Assembly: GCA_900752545.1 (NCBI GenBank)
Contig: CAADVS010000015.1
Coordinates: 1 to 8,420 of the forward strand
DNA from: an uncultured Collinsella sp.
Lineage (GTDB): Bacteria > Actinomycetota > Coriobacteriia > Coriobacteriales > Coriobacteriaceae
Direction: 5' to 3'
DNA: 8,420 bases
Made by a program: the position numbers and the translations under genes. The notes beneath the pieces are model-generated. The model saw only the letters and a list, made by a program, of their open reading frames with translations. It was not told where the DNA came from and ran no database searches. Positions 1 to 6,381 of this stretch are shown piece by piece. Every line of letters begins with the position of its first letter. Positions within the stretch are counted from its first letter, which is position 1.

Positions 1-1
1 C

Positions 2-724
2 ACGGCCCCCCTCGCCAATCCGCAGCGCTCGCTCGGTGGGCTAATCGGCGGCGAGGCCAAACTCGTCGATGCCACCAGCCGCAACGATTTGAGTGCAAGC
101 CTGATGGGCGTCGTCCAGACCGACGCCGTGGCCCGCGCGATGGCCGTGCTCGAGCGCTCCGCCACGATGGGTGTGATCGTCGCAGCTCCGACGGCAGGAT
201 CCGCGGGTGTTGTGCCCGGCTGCGTGCTGGCGCTTGCCGATCGCCTGCAGCTCGACGACGAGCAAGTCATGGACGCGCTCTACTGCGCAGCCGCCATCGG
301 CCTCAACCTCACCACGAGCGCCTGCGTCGCCGGCGCCGAGGGTGGCTGTCAAGCCGAGGTGGGAAGCGCCGCCGCCATGGCAGCCGCCGCGCTGGTGCAG
401 ATGCTCGGCGGCACGCCCGAGCAGGCGCTCGACGCCAGTTCCATCGCGCTAAGTAACCTGCTGGGCCTCGTTTGTGACCCCGTAGGTGGCCTCGTGGAGG
501 TGCCCTGCCAAAACCGCAACGCCATCGGCGTGGCAGCGGCCTTTAGCTCGGCACAACTCGCCCTCGCAGGCATTAAGAGCCTGGTGCCGTTTGACCAGAT
601 GGCACATGTCATGCTTTCGGTGGGTCACGCGTTGCCGGCCACGCTGCGAGAGACGGCACAGGGCGGCATCGCGCAGGCTCCGGCCGCACTTTCGGCCTGT
701 GCAAAATGCGGTGTGTGCGGATAG
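2..724 (+). CDS. sdaAA: L-serine dehydratase, iron-sulfur dependent, alpha subunit or domain (5'-truncated by window edge)
   Basis: Deaminates L-serine to pyruvate and ammonia in the cytoplasm with a [4Fe-4S] cluster. The reading frame is open from base 2, so the start lies outside the window. The visible 240 residues match the catalytic alpha domain: GGLIGGEAKLVDA near the edge, then SLMGVVQTDAVARAM, APTAGSAG, EGGCQAEVGSA and the LVCDPVGGLVEVPCQNRNA block. Three cysteines (codons at 347, 473 and 506) are spaced 42 and 11 residues apart, which agrees with my recollection of the cluster ligands of the Legionella enzyme (Cys343, 385, 396). The protein ends in CAKCGVCG; in the Legionella enzyme a C-terminal cysteine folds back onto the cluster, so the penultimate cysteine here may do the same. 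Whether this is a separate alpha subunit or a fused single chain cannot be seen. A terminator follows 19 bases after the stop. Confidence 0.93.
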   Translation, partial: TAPLANPQRSLGGLIGGEAKLVDATSRNDLSASLMGVVQTDAVARAMAVLERSATMGVIVAAPTAGSAGVVPGCVLALADRLQLDDEQVMDALYCAAAIGLNLTTSACVAGAEGGCQAEVGSAAAMAAAALVQMLGGTPEQALDASSIALSNLLGLVCDPVGGLVEVPCQNRNAIGVAAAFSSAQLALAGIKSLVPFDQMAHVMLSVGHALPATLRETAQGGIAQAPAALSACAKCGVCG

Positions 725-743
725 CGGCAAAGAACGACTCAAA

Positions 744-769
744 GGTGGGACAAATGTCCCACCTCTTTT
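744..769 (+). terminator. Rho-independent terminator after the serine dehydratase gene
   Basis: A perfect 8-bp stem, GGTGGGAC (744-751) with GTCCCACC (756-763), has a 4-base AAAT loop and is followed by TCTTTT (764-769). It begins 19 bases after the stop codon. The A-rich left flank (AAA, 741-743) can also pair with part of the T tract. It separates the serine dehydratase transcript from the L,D-transpeptidase transcript. Confidence 0.88.
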
Positions 770-810
770 GAATGCCACCGTTTCCGTACCACAAACAGCA
801 GGGCAATCGC

Positions 811-816
811 TATAAT
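811..816 (+). promoter_or_regulatory. Candidate -10 element (TATAAT) for the L,D-transpeptidase gene
   Basis: A perfect TATAAT consensus lies between the upstream terminator and the L,D-transpeptidase gene, about 58 bases before the chosen start codon. At a 17-base spacing the -35 hexamer would be ACCACA (788-793), a weak match to TTGACA, and there is no extended -10 TG. The position is right for the promoter of this gene. The call rests on the -10 match and context only. Confidence 0.5.
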
Positions 817-857
817 GCAAGCCCAGTAAAAACACGATGAACCGCAAGGCGAAAATC

Positions 858-863
858 GAAGGA
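858..863 (+). promoter_or_regulatory. Ribosome binding site GAAGGA that decides the L,D-transpeptidase start
   Basis: GAAGGA lies 10 bases before the ATG at 874 but only 1 base before the in-frame ATG at 865. The 865 codon is too close to be served by this site, so 874 (protein starting MSQND) is preferred. Confidence 0.55.
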
Positions 864-873
864 TATGCATACG

Positions 874-2607
874 ATGTCGCAAAACGATCGAACTCAACTG
901 ATTCCCGATCCGCAGCAGCCGAGCAGGCACACCGGCGGCGTTCAGTCGCCGCGTCCTATCGCGCCGAGCCACGGTCAGCAGCGTGGTGCGGCAAACGCTT
1001 CTCAACGCCCGAACCAACAGCGACAGCAGCGTCAACAACGTCAGCAGCGCCAGGCAAACGGCAATGCGCCCAAGCAGCCCCCCACGCACGCTCGAGGCGA
1101 TCGCGGCCCCGCGCGCAAGTCCGCCGGCAACAATAAATCGGGCAAAAAGACGACGCTCTTTGTCGTCCTGGGTCTAATCATCATTGTCTATATCGTAGGC
1201 ATCGTAGCGTTTTCGCAGGTAGCCTACCCCAACACCACCATCGCCGGCGTCGACGTCTCGTTCTCCAACGCTTCGTCTGCCGCCACCAAGGTCAACTCGG
1301 CATGGAAGCACTATAAGCTCACCGTGACAGGAGATGACTTTAGCTGGACCTATCAGCCCGAGTCCGATGAGCCCATCGTCGACGGTGAAGCTGCTGCAAA
1401 AGAAATCATCAACCACAACGAAGCCTTTATTTGGCCGGTCCGCCTTGTGGAATCCTTAAGCGGCAAGACCAAAACAACTGCTACCTCCAACAAAGTCGAT
1501 CTTGATCAAGACGTCGACCTGTCCATGCTCTCCGATACCTTTGACCAAAAGAAGTTTGAGGAGGACCTGGGCGCCGCTATCGACGAGTTTAACGAGGGCC
1601 GTTCGGGCACGTTCGAGGTAAATAGCTCCTATGACGAGCAGGCCGGCAAGTTTACCGTCGAGAAGGCGCGCTCCAACGAAAAAATCAACCGCGAGCATGT
1701 CATTAAGTATGCCGAGCTCGAGCTTGCCTCGCTGGCCGAGACCGTAGATCTTTCCAAGCTCGGCAACGATGCCTATGAACCGCTCAATGGAACGCTGACC
1801 GATGATCAGATTCAGGCCGCATGCGATGCCGCCAACAACTTCCTGGGCGTCAACGTGACCCTCAAGCTCAACGGCGAGGATGCCGGAAAGGTCGACGGAC
1901 GCTCCGTGTTGCAGTGGATCAGCTTTGCCGATCCGGCCAACCCCACGCTCGATACGTCGCAGATCAGTAGCTGGGCAGCCGAGCTCGCCAACGGCTTTAA
2001 TACCGTGGGCTCCACTCGTTGGTGGACGCGCGTCGATGGCAAGCAGTGCGCCGTCGAAGGCGGCGACTTTGGTTGGTCCATCGACAGCAGCTCGCTCGCC
2101 AAGCAGGTCGAGGACGCCATTAACAACAAGCAGACCGGCGAGATCGAGATCAAGTACTCCCAGAAGGCCGACACCTTTACCGCAAAGGGAGAGCCCGACT
2201 GGAAGGCATACATCGATGTCGATCTGTCTGAGCAGCACGCGCGCTACTACGACGAGAACGGCAATATCGTGTGGGAGGCCAACTTTATTTCCGGCAAACC
2301 GGGCGAAGACGCCACCCCCGAGGGCGTGTGGCAGATCAACAGCAACGACGGCGGCAGCACCCTGATCGGAGCCAAGGACCCCGAGACCGGTAAGCCCAAA
2401 TACGAGAGCCCGGTGAGCTACTGGATGCCTTTTGAGGGCAACATGATCGGCTTCCACGATGCCACCTGGCAAAACGACAAGAGCTTCGATGATGCCGAGT
2501 CGTACAAGTGGTGCGGCAGCCACGGTTGCATCAACCTGCGCCTGGCAGACGCCAAGGCACTTCACGACTGCATCAAAGTAGGCCTGTGCGTGGTTGTCCA
2601 CTCGTAG
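874..2607 (+). CDS. Membrane-anchored L,D-transpeptidase (YkuD domain) with peptidoglycan-binding region
   Basis: Probably forms 3-3 cross-links in peptidoglycan, or attaches partners to it, on the outer face of the membrane. From the ATG at 874 it has 577 residues; an in-frame ATG at 865 would add three. Residues 1-90 are a disordered, basic cytoplasmic tail rich in Q, R, N and P, with a (RQQ)3 run at 50-58. Residues about 93-114 form one membrane segment, giving a type II (N-in) topology. Residues about 120-430 resemble the PG_binding_4 domains often placed before YkuD, starting with TIAGVDVSFSNAS and probably present as two copies. The YkuD domain occupies about 445-576, with His528 (GFHDATW) and the SHGCINLRL motif carrying His550 and the catalytic Cys552. 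The gene has its own -10 element and follows a terminator, so it is probably transcribed separately from the gene upstream. The exporter operon follows 132 bases downstream. Confidence 0.92.
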   Translation: MSQNDRTQLIPDPQQPSRHTGGVQSPRPIAPSHGQQRGAANASQRPNQQRQQRQQRQQRQANGNAPKQPPTHARGDRGPARKSAGNNKSGKKTTLFVVLGLIIIVYIVGIVAFSQVAYPNTTIAGVDVSFSNASSAATKVNSAWKHYKLTVTGDDFSWTYQPESDEPIVDGEAAAKEIINHNEAFIWPVRLVESLSGKTKTTATSNKVDLDQDVDLSMLSDTFDQKKFEEDLGAAIDEFNEGRSGTFEVNSSYDEQAGKFTVEKARSNEKINREHVIKYAELELASLAETVDLSKLGNDAYEPLNGTLTDDQIQAACDAANNFLGVNVTLKLNGEDAGKVDGRSVLQWISFADPANPTLDTSQISSWAAELANGFNTVGSTRWWTRVDGKQCAVEGGDFGWSIDSSSLAKQVEDAINNKQTGEIEIKYSQKADTFTAKGEPDWKAYIDVDLSEQHARYYDENGNIVWEANFISGKPGEDATPEGVWQINSNDGGSTLIGAKDPETGKPKYESPVSYWMPFEGNMIGFHDATWQNDKSFDDAESYKWCGSHGCINLRLADAKALHDCIKVGLCVVVHS

Positions 2608-2676
2608 TGCAACGCGCACATTCCTACAACATGGAGCTGCTGCGACCAATCTAACAGTTCCGAAAGAAACCGTCCC

Positions 2677-2704
2677 ATGCGCCCGCCCCAACCGGTGGGC
2701 GCAT
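2677..2704 (+). terminator. Strong hairpin between the L,D-transpeptidase and exporter genes (possible terminator or attenuator)
   Basis: Bases 2677-2687 (ATGCGCCCGCC) pair with 2694-2704 (GGTGGGCGCAT) in an 11-bp stem with one G-U pair and a 6-base loop. The tail, ATACTTATCG, has no proper U tract, so it is not a canonical terminator. It starts 69 bases after the L,D-transpeptidase stop and ends 23 bases before the exporter ribosome binding site. It may act as a weak terminator, an attenuator or an mRNA-stabilising element. A TATACT at 2704-2709 overlaps its right edge and might be a -10 element, but no -35 is visible. Confidence 0.4.
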
Positions 2705-2727
2705 ATACTTATCGAGGTACTTTCTAT

Positions 2728-2734
2728 AAAGGAG
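2728..2734 (+). promoter_or_regulatory. Ribosome binding site AAAGGAG that decides the adaptor start
   Basis: AAAGGAG, a strong match to the 16S rRNA tail, lies 5 bases before the ATG at 2740. The earlier in-frame ATG at 2677 is buried in the hairpin stem and has no such site, so 2740 is taken as the start. Confidence 0.85.
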
Positions 2735-2739
2735 ACGCT

Positions 2740-4179
2740 ATGCCGAATGTCCCCACGACCACCCCGGGCCCGGATGATACCGAGCACACGCCCGAAGATG
2801 TCACCGAAACGATTCCTCTGATTACAAACGTACATGCCGATAAGCAGAGCGGACGCGCGAACGATGCGACCGAGATTTCCGATGAAGAGGCATATGCCAA
2901 GCTCAAGGCAAAACGTGCCGAACGTCGACGCAAAAAGCTGATTCGACGCGGTATTGCCGTCGGAGTCGTAGGTGCCATCGCGCTCATTGCCATTGTCGCA
3001 ACCCTGGTTATCAATGCGCAGCCTCAGGGCGCTAGCGGACCTGTGACCGACATGGTGACCGAGGGCACGTTTACCACAACGGTCGAGGCTAAAGGCCAGC
3101 TCAAACCCATTTCGTCCTCAGTGGTCTCCCCTTCTGTCGACGGCACGGTCGATTCTATCAACGTGCAGGCAGGCCAATCCGTCAACGAGGGCGACGTGCT
3201 TATGACCATTAAAAACGACGAGCTCGATGGCAACGTTGCCGAAGCGCAGCGTGCAGTTGCAGCCGCTCAGGAAGACCTCGCCAACGCGCAGAAAGCCGCA
3301 GCTACCGCGCAGGCCACCCCAACGGCGGATGTCGATGAAGCTTCCGCCGCAGCGGCAGGCGCCCCCACTGCGTCCGGCGACACGAACGCCGTATCTGCCA
3401 CGCAGCGCAGCCTCGCATCGGCCCAGGCAAACCTCGACCAGGCGAACGCCAAGGCCGCCGGCCGTACGGTTACAGCACCGAGTTCGGGCAGCATCGTGGA
3501 GCTCAACGCCAAGGTGGGCGCCACGGTAACAGGCGGCATGATCATGGGCGAAAGCGATACGAGTGGCGGCAAGCAGTGCATGCAGATCGCCGACCTATCT
3601 AAGATGAAGGTGACCGTGCAGGTGGGCGAAAAGGACATCGCCAAGATCGCCGTTGGGCAGAGCGCCAACGTCACGTATCCCGCGTTTCCCGATATCGTGA
3701 GCCAGGGCACCGTCACGGCTATCGCGTCGGTGGCAAACTCCGACGCCGCCAACGGTGGCGGCGGCAGCGTAACCTTTAACGTCGACATTCTCATCGAGGC
3801 GCCCGACGCGCGCCTGAAGCCGGGCATGACGGCCGAGGTATCGGTGGTGACCGAGCAGCTCGACGACGTGGTGATGGTGCCGACAATGGCGCTCATGACC
3901 GAAGACGGCGAACACTATTACGTCAACGTGGCGACTGATGACGAGGGCAAGCAAACCCGTCGCGTGAAGGTGACCGTCGTGACGCAAAACGACAACGAAG
4001 CCGTAGTCGGCAAGACACAGGTCAAGCGCGACGACCAGGGCAACGAGATCAACCCCAACGTGCCGGTTACCAAGCTGCGCGATGGCGACACCCTCGTCAT
4101 GGACACCGGAGCTGACGCAACAGCTGACGGCAGCCACAACGCGGATACGGGCAGTATGTCTGACGATGAGGGCATGTAA
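2740..4179 (+). CDS. MacA/HlyD-type membrane-fusion (periplasmic adaptor) protein of an ABC exporter
   Basis: This is the adaptor subunit of a MacAB-type export complex and should link the permease to the cell exterior. From ATG 2740 it has 479 residues. Residues 1-70 are a charged cytoplasmic tail ending in the basic run KAKRAERRRKKLIRR. Residues 71-92 form the single membrane anchor. Residues about 105-160 hold the first half of the lipoyl-like domain (SPSVDGTVDSINVQAGQSVNEGD), and 162-241 hold two helices that should form the hairpin. An Ala/Thr/Pro-rich, low-complexity insert at about 187-218 lies between the helices. Residues 243-262 hold the second lipoyl half (VTAPSSGSIVELNAKVG), followed by a beta-barrel domain and the conserved KPGMTAEVSVV stretch (360-370). 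The C-terminal tail is acidic. Its stop shares one base with the start of the ATPase gene (TAATG), indicating coupled translation. The substrate cannot be deduced. Confidence 0.88.
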   Translation: MPNVPTTTPGPDDTEHTPEDVTETIPLITNVHADKQSGRANDATEISDEEAYAKLKAKRAERRRKKLIRRGIAVGVVGAIALIAIVATLVINAQPQGASGPVTDMVTEGTFTTTVEAKGQLKPISSSVVSPSVDGTVDSINVQAGQSVNEGDVLMTIKNDELDGNVAEAQRAVAAAQEDLANAQKAAATAQATPTADVDEASAAAAGAPTASGDTNAVSATQRSLASAQANLDQANAKAAGRTVTAPSSGSIVELNAKVGATVTGGMIMGESDTSGGKQCMQIADLSKMKVTVQVGEKDIAKIAVGQSANVTYPAFPDIVSQGTVTAIASVANSDAANGGGGSVTFNVDILIEAPDARLKPGMTAEVSVVTEQLDDVVMVPTMALMTEDGEHYYVNVATDDEGKQTRRVKVTVVTQNDNEAVVGKTQVKRDDQGNEINPNVPVTKLRDGDTLVMDTGADATADGSHNADTGSMSDDEGM

Positions 4180-4952
4180 TGCGTCCCGTTATCGACATCC
4201 GCAAGGTGCACCGCATCTTTGAGAGCGAAGCGGGGTGCGCCCACATCCTGCACAACGTGAGCCTGGCGGTAAATCCCGGCGAATTCGTCGCCATCACTGG
4301 CCCATCGGGTTCGGGCAAATCAACGCTCATGAACATCCTAGGCTGCCTGGATAAGCCAACGGCAGGTGACTACTACCTGCAAGGGCTCAACGTGGCCGAG
4401 CTCGATGATGACGAGCTCACCGAAGTTCGCGCCCTGAGCATTGGCTTTGTCTTTCAGAGTTTCAACCTGCTGCCGCGCCTGTCGGTTATCGAAAACGTCA
4501 TGCTGCCGCTGGCCTACACCAATGTGCCCCGTAGCCAGCGCGAAATGCGCGCCGTGCACGCGCTGCAGGCCGTCACGCTGCCCGTCGACCACTGGGACCA
4601 CCGCATATCCGAGCTCTCGGGCGGCCAGATGCAGCGTGTCGCCATCGCGCGCGCCCTCGTTAATGACCCGCCCATCATCCTGGCCGATGAGCCAACGGGA
4701 AACCTGGACTCTGCCACTGGAGCGCTTGTAATGGAGACCTTCCATAGACTTCAGGAGCGCGGCAAAACCATCGTGCTCATCACACACGACCCCGGCATCG
4801 CCGCTGAGGCAGACCGTGCCGTGACCATCCGCGACGGTCGCATTCACGACGGCGCGTATATTCCACATGCACCGCGGACCCTGCGCAGCGCCGTAGATAG
4901 CCTTCCCATGATTTCCGCCTCCGCCAACCCGCCGAAAGGAGTGGTGGCATGA
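4179..4952 (+). CDS. ABC transporter ATP-binding protein, MacB/LolD type
   Basis: Cytoplasmic ATPase that powers the exporter formed with the flanking genes. It has 257 residues, usual for the stand-alone ATPases of this family. All nucleotide-binding motifs are intact: Walker A GPSGSGKST (41-49), Q-loop Gln93 (FVFQSFNLL), signature LSGGQMQR (146-153), Walker B IILADE (166-171), D-loop NLDS (175-178) and switch His203 (ITHD). The spacing and wording match the MacB/LolD/FtsE group rather than importers. The C-terminal 40 residues beyond the fold are variable. The ATG overlaps the adaptor stop by one base, and its own TGA overlaps the permease ATG (ATGA), so the three genes form one operon with linked translation. 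Confidence 0.95.
   Translation: MRPVIDIRKVHRIFESEAGCAHILHNVSLAVNPGEFVAITGPSGSGKSTLMNILGCLDKPTAGDYYLQGLNVAELDDDELTEVRALSIGFVFQSFNLLPRLSVIENVMLPLAYTNVPRSQREMRAVHALQAVTLPVDHWDHRISELSGGQMQRVAIARALVNDPPIILADEPTGNLDSATGALVMETFHRLQERGKTIVLITHDPGIAAEADRAVTIRDGRIHDGAYIPHAPRTLRSAVDSLPMISASANPPKGVVA
4935..4941 (+). promoter_or_regulatory. Ribosome binding site AAAGGAG for the permease gene, inside the ATPase gene
   Basis: AAAGGAG lies 7 bases before the ATG at 4949, within the last codons of the ATPase gene. It supports the overlapping ATGA start as the true one. Confidence 0.8.
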
Positions 4953-6163
4953 GCGCCCGCGATCTCATCCAGGAAGCCCTTCACTCGCTCGAGGCCAACA
5001 AGGGGCGCAGCCTGCTCACCATCCTGGGCATTGTCATCGGCATCGCCTCGGTTATCGCCATGACTTCGCTCATCGGCGGTATCCAAAACAGCCTGGTCAA
5101 CAGCCTGGGCCTCAACGCAGCTCGTATGGTGCAAATCTATTCGTCGCAAGAACTCACCGAGTCGGACATCGAGAAGCTTCAAAAACTGGTGCCGCAGATT
5201 GAGCAGATCGGCATTGTCGACAGCGCGTATACCGAGTACAAGACCGGCGATAAAAGCTATACCGTCATGGCACAGGGTGTCGATAGCAACATGCTCGACG
5301 CCGTGGGGGCCAGCAAGCTCGTTGCGGGGCGCACCTATTCCCAGGCCGAATCCCAATCAGGCTCGCGCGTGGCGCTCATCAGCCGCGGCGGCGCCGATCA
5401 GCTTTACGGCAACGAACAGGACGCGGTAGGCAAGACTATTAAGGTCTCCAACGGCGAGGTACAGATTGTCGGCGTTATCGACGGCGGCAGCGACTCCATG
5501 GGCTCGCTCACGCTGTATATGCCACGCGAAACCATCTCCGGGCTGTTTGGCGACGAGAATCCTTCATTCCCCAGCGTGACGGCACTTGCCGCCGAGGGCA
5601 CGGACATGGATGAACTCTGCAAGACCATCGAGTCCAAGGTGCGCGCGATGAAGGGCATCGCGGAGGATGATGAGTACGACAGCGTATCGGCGACCTCCAT
5701 GAAAAGCGCCATCGATGCGCTCAACTCCTTTATGGGCGCGTTCTCACTCATCATGGGTGCTGTCGCAAGCATCTCGCTGCTTGTCGGCGGTATCGGCATT
5801 ATGAACATGATGCTCACCAACGTGACTGAGCGCATCCGCGAGATCGGCATCCGCCGCGCTCTGGGCGCCAGTCGTCGCGATATCACCGCCCAGTTTTTGG
5901 CCGAGTCCTCGGCGCTGTGCGTCACCGGCGGACTGTTGGGTGTCCTGATTGGCTATCTGCTGGCCTGGGGACTCACGTTCTTTGCCGCAAGCTCGGGCAT
6001 CATGAGCGAGTTTGGAGCCACCGGGACGATCACGCCAAGCTTCTCCATTACGACAGTGTTGATCGCGTTTGCCGTATCGGTCGGCATCGGCGTAATCTTT
6101 GGCTTCTACCCCGCTCGCCGCGCGGCAAAGCTCGACCCCGTCGAGTGCCTACGCTACCAGTAA
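4949..6163 (+). CDS. ABC transporter permease, MacB/FtsX type
   Basis: Membrane subunit of the exporter encoded with the two preceding genes. It has 404 residues with the MacB layout: a short cytoplasmic N-terminus, TM1 at about 21-43 (LLTILGIVIGIASVIAM), a large extracytoplasmic MacB_PCD domain at about 44-260, then three C-terminal membrane segments at about 264-289, 321-346 and 367-388. The conserved FtsX coupling region follows TM2 (NVTERIREIGIRRALGASRRDI, about 291-312), and the typical MacB ending FYPARRAAKLDPVECLRYQ is present. This half-size permease would work as a dimer with two ATPase subunits. MacB-type transporters move substrates by mechanotransmission rather than through a membrane channel; candidate substrates are peptides, lipopeptides or antibiotics, but nothing here identifies one. 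The ATG overlaps the ATPase stop by 4 bases. A large palindrome begins 13 bases after the stop. Confidence 0.94.
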   Translation: MSARDLIQEALHSLEANKGRSLLTILGIVIGIASVIAMTSLIGGIQNSLVNSLGLNAARMVQIYSSQELTESDIEKLQKLVPQIEQIGIVDSAYTEYKTGDKSYTVMAQGVDSNMLDAVGASKLVAGRTYSQAESQSGSRVALISRGGADQLYGNEQDAVGKTIKVSNGEVQIVGVIDGGSDSMGSLTLYMPRETISGLFGDENPSFPSVTALAAEGTDMDELCKTIESKVRAMKGIAEDDEYDSVSATSMKSAIDALNSFMGAFSLIMGAVASISLLVGGIGIMNMMLTNVTERIREIGIRRALGASRRDITAQFLAESSALCVTGGLLGVLIGYLLAWGLTFFAASSGIMSEFGATGTITPSFSITTVLIAFAVSVGIGVIFGFYPARRAAKLDPVECLRYQ

Positions 6164-6175
6164 GCCAACACCAAC

Positions 6176-6244
6176 AAGTTGCGATGAAATAGGGACTGAA
6201 TATGCTATCTAGCAGCAAAAACAGACACTATTTCACCGCAACTT
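6176..6244. repeat. 69-base imperfect palindrome with 17-base arms (terminator or small dispersed repeat)
   Basis: The left arm AAGTTGCGATGAAATAG (6176-6192) and right arm (6228-6244) pair at 16 of 17 positions; the one mismatch is A6184 against C6236. The 35-base centre can add a short CTG/CAG pairing (6196-6198 with 6222-6224) and a small GCTA/TAGC hairpin (6204-6213). It sits between the convergent permease and cobalamin genes, where it could act as a bidirectional terminator, although no U tract follows either arm. Its length and near-perfect ends also fit a REP-like or MITE-like dispersed repeat. The structure is certain; its role is not. Confidence 0.7.
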
Positions 6245-6253
6245 ATTGAAGGG

Positions 6254-6361
6254 CTACTTGCGCCAGTTCCGGGCGTCGTCCTCGAACTTTTGGCGGATGA
6301 CGGGCTTGTACGGGTCGAGCTTGCTCGGGGCGCTCCTCCTCGCGGGCGGGAGGGCGCGCAG
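6254..6361 (-). pseudogene. Remnant of an IS21-family transposase (IstA-like)
   Basis: Read on the minus strand toward a TAG at 6254-6256, the sequence encodes RALPPARRSAPSKLDPYK and then PVIRQKFEDDARNWRK. The PSKLDPYKPVI phrase, followed by an acidic stretch and RK, matches the linker between the N-terminal helix-turn-helix and the catalytic domain of IS21-type IstA proteins, where the text usually continues as RKQRHTA. Here it stops at once, and what follows is unrelated. There is no start codon, no helix-turn-helix and no DDE catalytic domain, so only about 35 codons survive. The upstream edge is uncertain; the frame stays open into cobK but loses resemblance near 6361. It lies between the palindrome and the cobK stop, in the same orientation as cobK. 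The assignment rests on remembered family motifs in a short stretch. Confidence 0.55.
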
Positions 6362-6381
6362 GCGCGGCGAGCGCCTAGCGC
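6356..6381 (-). other. GC-rich hairpin across the cobK stop codon
   Basis: Bases 6356-6365 (GCGCAGGCGC) pair with 6371-6381 (GCGCCTAGCGC), with one bulged base and a 5-base loop; the cobK stop codon (6375-6377) lies in the stem. On the minus strand no U tract follows, so it is not a standard terminator. It may protect the 3' end of the cobalamin mRNA or assist termination. In such GC-rich sequence a hairpin of this size can also arise by chance. Confidence 0.3.

Noticed and set aside
865..873. Upstream ATG extension of the L,D-transpeptidase by three codons
   Set aside because: Only one base separates it from GAAGGA; the ATG at 874 is better placed. The difference is small and cannot be settled by sequence alone.
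1021..1053. CAG/CAA-rich run as a possible DNA repeat or CRISPR-like array
   Set aside because: It is in frame, with synonymous codon changes, and encodes a (RQQ)3 protein run; there are no spacers.
2677..2739. Upstream ATG extension of the adaptor by 21 codons
   Set aside because: The ATG lies in a hairpin stem without a ribosome binding site, whereas the ATG at 2740 has AAAGGAG 5 bases upstream.
1456..2835. A 459-codon open frame on the minus strand opposite the L,D-transpeptidase gene
   Set aside because: The plus strand encodes a well-supported enzyme with intact motifs. The antisense translation shows no recognisable domain and runs past both ends of the gap, as GC-rich coding DNA often allows.
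6326..6381. GC-rich stretch as a canonical terminator of the cobalamin operon
   Set aside because: A hairpin can form but no U tract follows on the minus strand, so only a low-confidence structural note was kept.
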